Shown in pieces: positions 62,417 to 64,000 of a stretch of DNA of 64,000 nt. Every line of letters begins with the position of its first letter. The stretch's first letter is position 1. This DNA comes from Roseateles sp. YR242 (GTDB lineage Bacteria; Pseudomonadota; Gammaproteobacteria; Burkholderiales; Burkholderiaceae_C). Under the pieces are notes generated by a model. It made no database searches. It was not told where the DNA came from and saw only the letters and a list, made by a program, of their open reading frames with translations. The position numbers and the translations under genes were made by a program. The stretch covers positions 682,001 through 746,000 of the forward strand of contig NZ_FOAV01000001.1 of assembly GCF_900109745.1 (NCBI RefSeq). Direction: 5' to 3'.

Positions 62417-63523
62417 ATGGCCAAGACCACTGTCGTCGTGGTGGACGATTCCGCCCTGGTGCGCAGCATCCTCACCGAGATCATCAACCGTCAGCCGGAC
62501 ATGCAGTGCATCGGCGCGGCCAGTGATCCGCTCGCGGCCCGCGAGATGATCCGCAACCTGAACCCTGACGTCATCACGCTGGATGTGGAAATGCCCAAGA
62601 TGGACGGGCTCGATTTCCTGCAGCGCCTGATGCGCCTGCGACCCATGCCCGTCGTGATGGTGTCCACGCTGACCGAGCGCGGCGCCGAGGTCACACTCAA
62701 GGCGCTGGAACTGGGTGCGGTGGATTTTGTGGCCAAGCCCAAGATTGGCGTGGCCGACGGCATCCGCGGGCTGGCCCAGGACATCACCGACAAGATCCGC
62801 ATTGCTGCCAAGGCACAGATCCGCCGCCTGCCGCCGGCACCGTCCGCCGGAACGGGGGGAGCCTCCAGCAGCGCGGCGGCCGCGCCAAAACCGGCGGCAC
62901 CCATCGCCAGCCTTGGCCGCCTCTCGACGGAAAAGATCATCTTCATCGGTGCGTCCACCGGGGGCACCGAAGCCACCAAGGACGTGCTGGTCAACCTGCC
63001 GGCCGATTGCCCTGCCGTCTGCATCACGCAGCACATGCCCCCGGGCTTCACGCGCAGCTACGCCGCGCGCCTGGACGGCCTGTGCAAGATCCGCGTGAAG
63101 GAGGCACAGGACGGTGAGCGTATTCTCCCCGGCCACGGCTACATCGCACCGGGCGGCATGCATTTCAGCGTCGAGCGCTCAGGCGCCAACTACATCGCCC
63201 GCGTGCAGGACGGTGAACCGGTGAACCGCCACAAGCCGTCCGTGGAAGTGCTGTTCCAGTCGGCCGCACGGGTGGTCGGGCAGAACGCCCTGGGCATCAT
63301 GCTCACCGGCATGGGGGCCGATGGTGCGAAGGCCATGAAGGTCATGAAGGACGCGGGGGCCTACAACCTCGTCCAGGACGAAGCCACCTGCGTGGTCTTT
63401 GGCATGCCGCGTGAAGCCATCGCCGCTGGCGCGGCGGATGAAGTGCTGCCCCTGCAGCAGATCGCCGTGCGTCTGATCGAACGGCTGCGCAGCACCTCGG
63501 GCATGTCGCTCAACCGCGTCTGA
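62417..63523 (+). CDS. cheB: Protein-glutamate methylesterase/response regulator
   Basis: A 368-residue two-domain enzyme. The receiver domain has Asp10-Asp11, the phosphoacceptor Asp56 in [17 protein letters not shown] and [10 protein letters not shown] at the domain end. An Ala/Pro linker follows (about 140-165). The methylesterase domain shows the Ser in [18 protein letters not shown], the His in [18 protein letters not shown] and [15 protein letters not shown] (Asp). It removes receptor methyl groups. AGGAG lies upstream; an intrinsic terminator follows about 80 bases after the stop. Confidence 0.96.
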   Translation: MAKTTVVVVDDSALVRSILTEIINRQPDMQCIGAASDPLAAREMIRNLNPDVITLDVEMPKMDGLDFLQRLMRLRPMPVVMVSTLTERGAEVTLKALELGAVDFVAKPKIGVADGIRGLAQDITDKIRIAAKAQIRRLPPAPSAGTGGASSSAAAAPKPAAPIASLGRLSTEKIIFIGASTGGTEATKDVLVNLPADCPAVCITQHMPPGFTRSYAARLDGLCKIRVKEAQDGERILPGHGYIAPGGMHFSVERSGANYIARVQDGEPVNRHKPSVEVLFQSAARVVGQNALGIMLTGMGADGAKAMKVMKDAGAYNLVQDEATCVVFGMPREAIAAGAADEVLPLQQIAVRLIERLRSTSGMSLNRV

Positions 63524-63604
63524 ACGTGTTCGAGCGGGTGTGAGCGAGTGGGAGCGGGCGTGAGCGGTCCGCGTCACGCTCCGCCTCCAGCGCATCCCTA
63601 TCGA

Positions 63605-63639
63605 AACGCCCTCGATGCCTCCGGGCCGAGGGCGTTTTT
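63605..63639 (+). terminator. Intrinsic terminator of the che genes
   Basis: A 10-bp perfect stem AACGCCCTCG / CGAGGGCGTT with a 12-base loop, followed by TTT. It ends directly at the stop codon of the convergent NTF2-like gene, for which it may serve as well. Confidence 0.85.
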
Positions 63640-64000
63640 CATGCGCGTCGCTCTTCCCCGAAGATGAACCGGGCCCGCACGATCGTGCCGACAGCTGCGG
63701 GCGGATCCTGCGCCCCGGGCCTGGTCACCTCATACATCGCCACCAGTTCCCGGACCACCGGCCCGTCGGGCGACTGGTTGAGAATCTGCTCGTAGTCGAT
63801 CACCACCTCACCCAGCACGATGCGGTGCAGCAGGGTGGCCACCGGTCGGGATGCCCGGAAGCGGTTGGTCATGCGCTCACGCAATGCCTCATGCCCCTGG
63901 GCCAGCAACCGGTCGGGATATTCAAACTGCTGTGCCTGCGGATGGTAACAACGCAACAGCGCCTCGACGTCATGGGCGTTGTAGGCCTCCAGTTGGGCCT
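63639..64000 (-). CDS. NTF2-like (SnoaL/steroid isomerase fold) protein, partial
   Basis: The gene enters from the right edge; 120 codons are visible and the start is outside. The frame reads through to the edge (AYNAHDVEALLRCYHPQAQQ), so an internal TTG is not the real start. The sequence fits the NTF2-like family (nuclear transport factor 2/SnoaL-like): YNAHDVEALLRCYHP, then FRASRPVATLLHRIVLGEVV and VRELVAMYEVTRPG. Such proteins have varied small-molecule roles. Function unknown. Confidence 0.75.
   Translation of the reverse strand, partial: AQLEAYNAHDVEALLRCYHPQAQQFEYPDRLLAQGHEALRERMTNRFRASRPVATLLHRIVLGEVVIDYEQILNQSPDGPVVRELVAMYEVTRPGAQDPPAAVGTIVRARFIFGEERRA

Overview
The window is GC-rich, densely coded chromosomal DNA from a betaproteobacterium of the order Burkholderiales. 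The best match in gene content and order is the Roseateles/Mitsuaria/Rubrivivax-Leptothrix branch. Supporting signs are the hda-HAD-pcnB-folK block, the DUF3579-argD-argF block, a Porin_4-type porin, serS followed by tRNA-Ser, fkpB-ispH next to radC, and GGGCCACCTTGGGGCGGC-type intergenic repeats. The genus is an inference; no rRNA gene lies in the window.

Layout. 0-6.4 kb (minus strand): the start of a Pit phosphate transporter with its DUF47 partner, a small DMT membrane protein, folK, pcnB, a HAD phosphatase, hda (TTG start) and a SirB1-like protein. 6.4-10.9 kb: murJ divergent from rpsT (clear promoter and terminator), then an alpha/beta hydrolase, an M14-like zinc hydrolase and a DUF3579 gene on the minus strand. 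11-13.4 kb: argD-argF (arginine synthesis). 13.4-21.4 kb: a periplasmic binding protein, a metallophosphoesterase next to a Ser/Thr kinase-UspA fusion, a YkgJ-like protein, a transglutaminase-like/TPR lipoprotein, a porin and an exported alpha/beta hydrolase. 21.4-23.1 kb: two unknown genes, one behind a promoter that contains a LexA-like box, the other with PPxY motifs and lower GC. 23.1-30.2 kb: gcdH, a thioesterase, the kynurenine pathway kynB-kynU-kynA (tryptophan to anthranilate) and a long aminopeptidase P.

30.4-39 kb: a small membrane protein, a LytS/LytTR-type two-component pair, an EF-hand protein behind a sigma-28-like promoter, a YitT protein, an AI-2E family permease with a long C-terminal extension, a GNAT acetyltransferase and a chemoreceptor. 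39.1-42.9 kb: a three-subunit membrane-bound FAD dehydrogenase (triheme cytochrome c, Tat-exported small subunit, GMC flavoprotein). 43.2-50.9 kb: a P-type cation ATPase divergent from a complete arginine deiminase operon arcDABC. 51-52.75 kb: an unknown gene and a decayed integrated element (methylase and tyrosine integrase remnants) lying against tRNA-Ser(CGA). 52.9-58.5 kb: serS, ispH, fkpB, radC, a Smr protein and a TonB-like protein. 58.6-64 kb: a truncated haemoglobin, a FlhG/MinD-like ATPase and a diguanylate cyclase, divergent from cheR-cheD-cheB, then an NTF2-like gene cut by the window edge.

Most of the window is ordinary core chromosome. The least explained parts are the candidate SOS-regulated gene at 21.4 kb, the sigma-28/EF-hand gene at 33.4-34.1 kb, the PPxY protein at 22-23 kb, the kinase-UspA/phosphatase pair at 14.6-16.8 kb, the remnant element at 51.4-52.7 kb, and an AT-richer patch covering the 5' ends of the P-type ATPase and arcD. 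No CRISPR array, intact insertion sequence, rRNA or recognisable riboswitch was seen.
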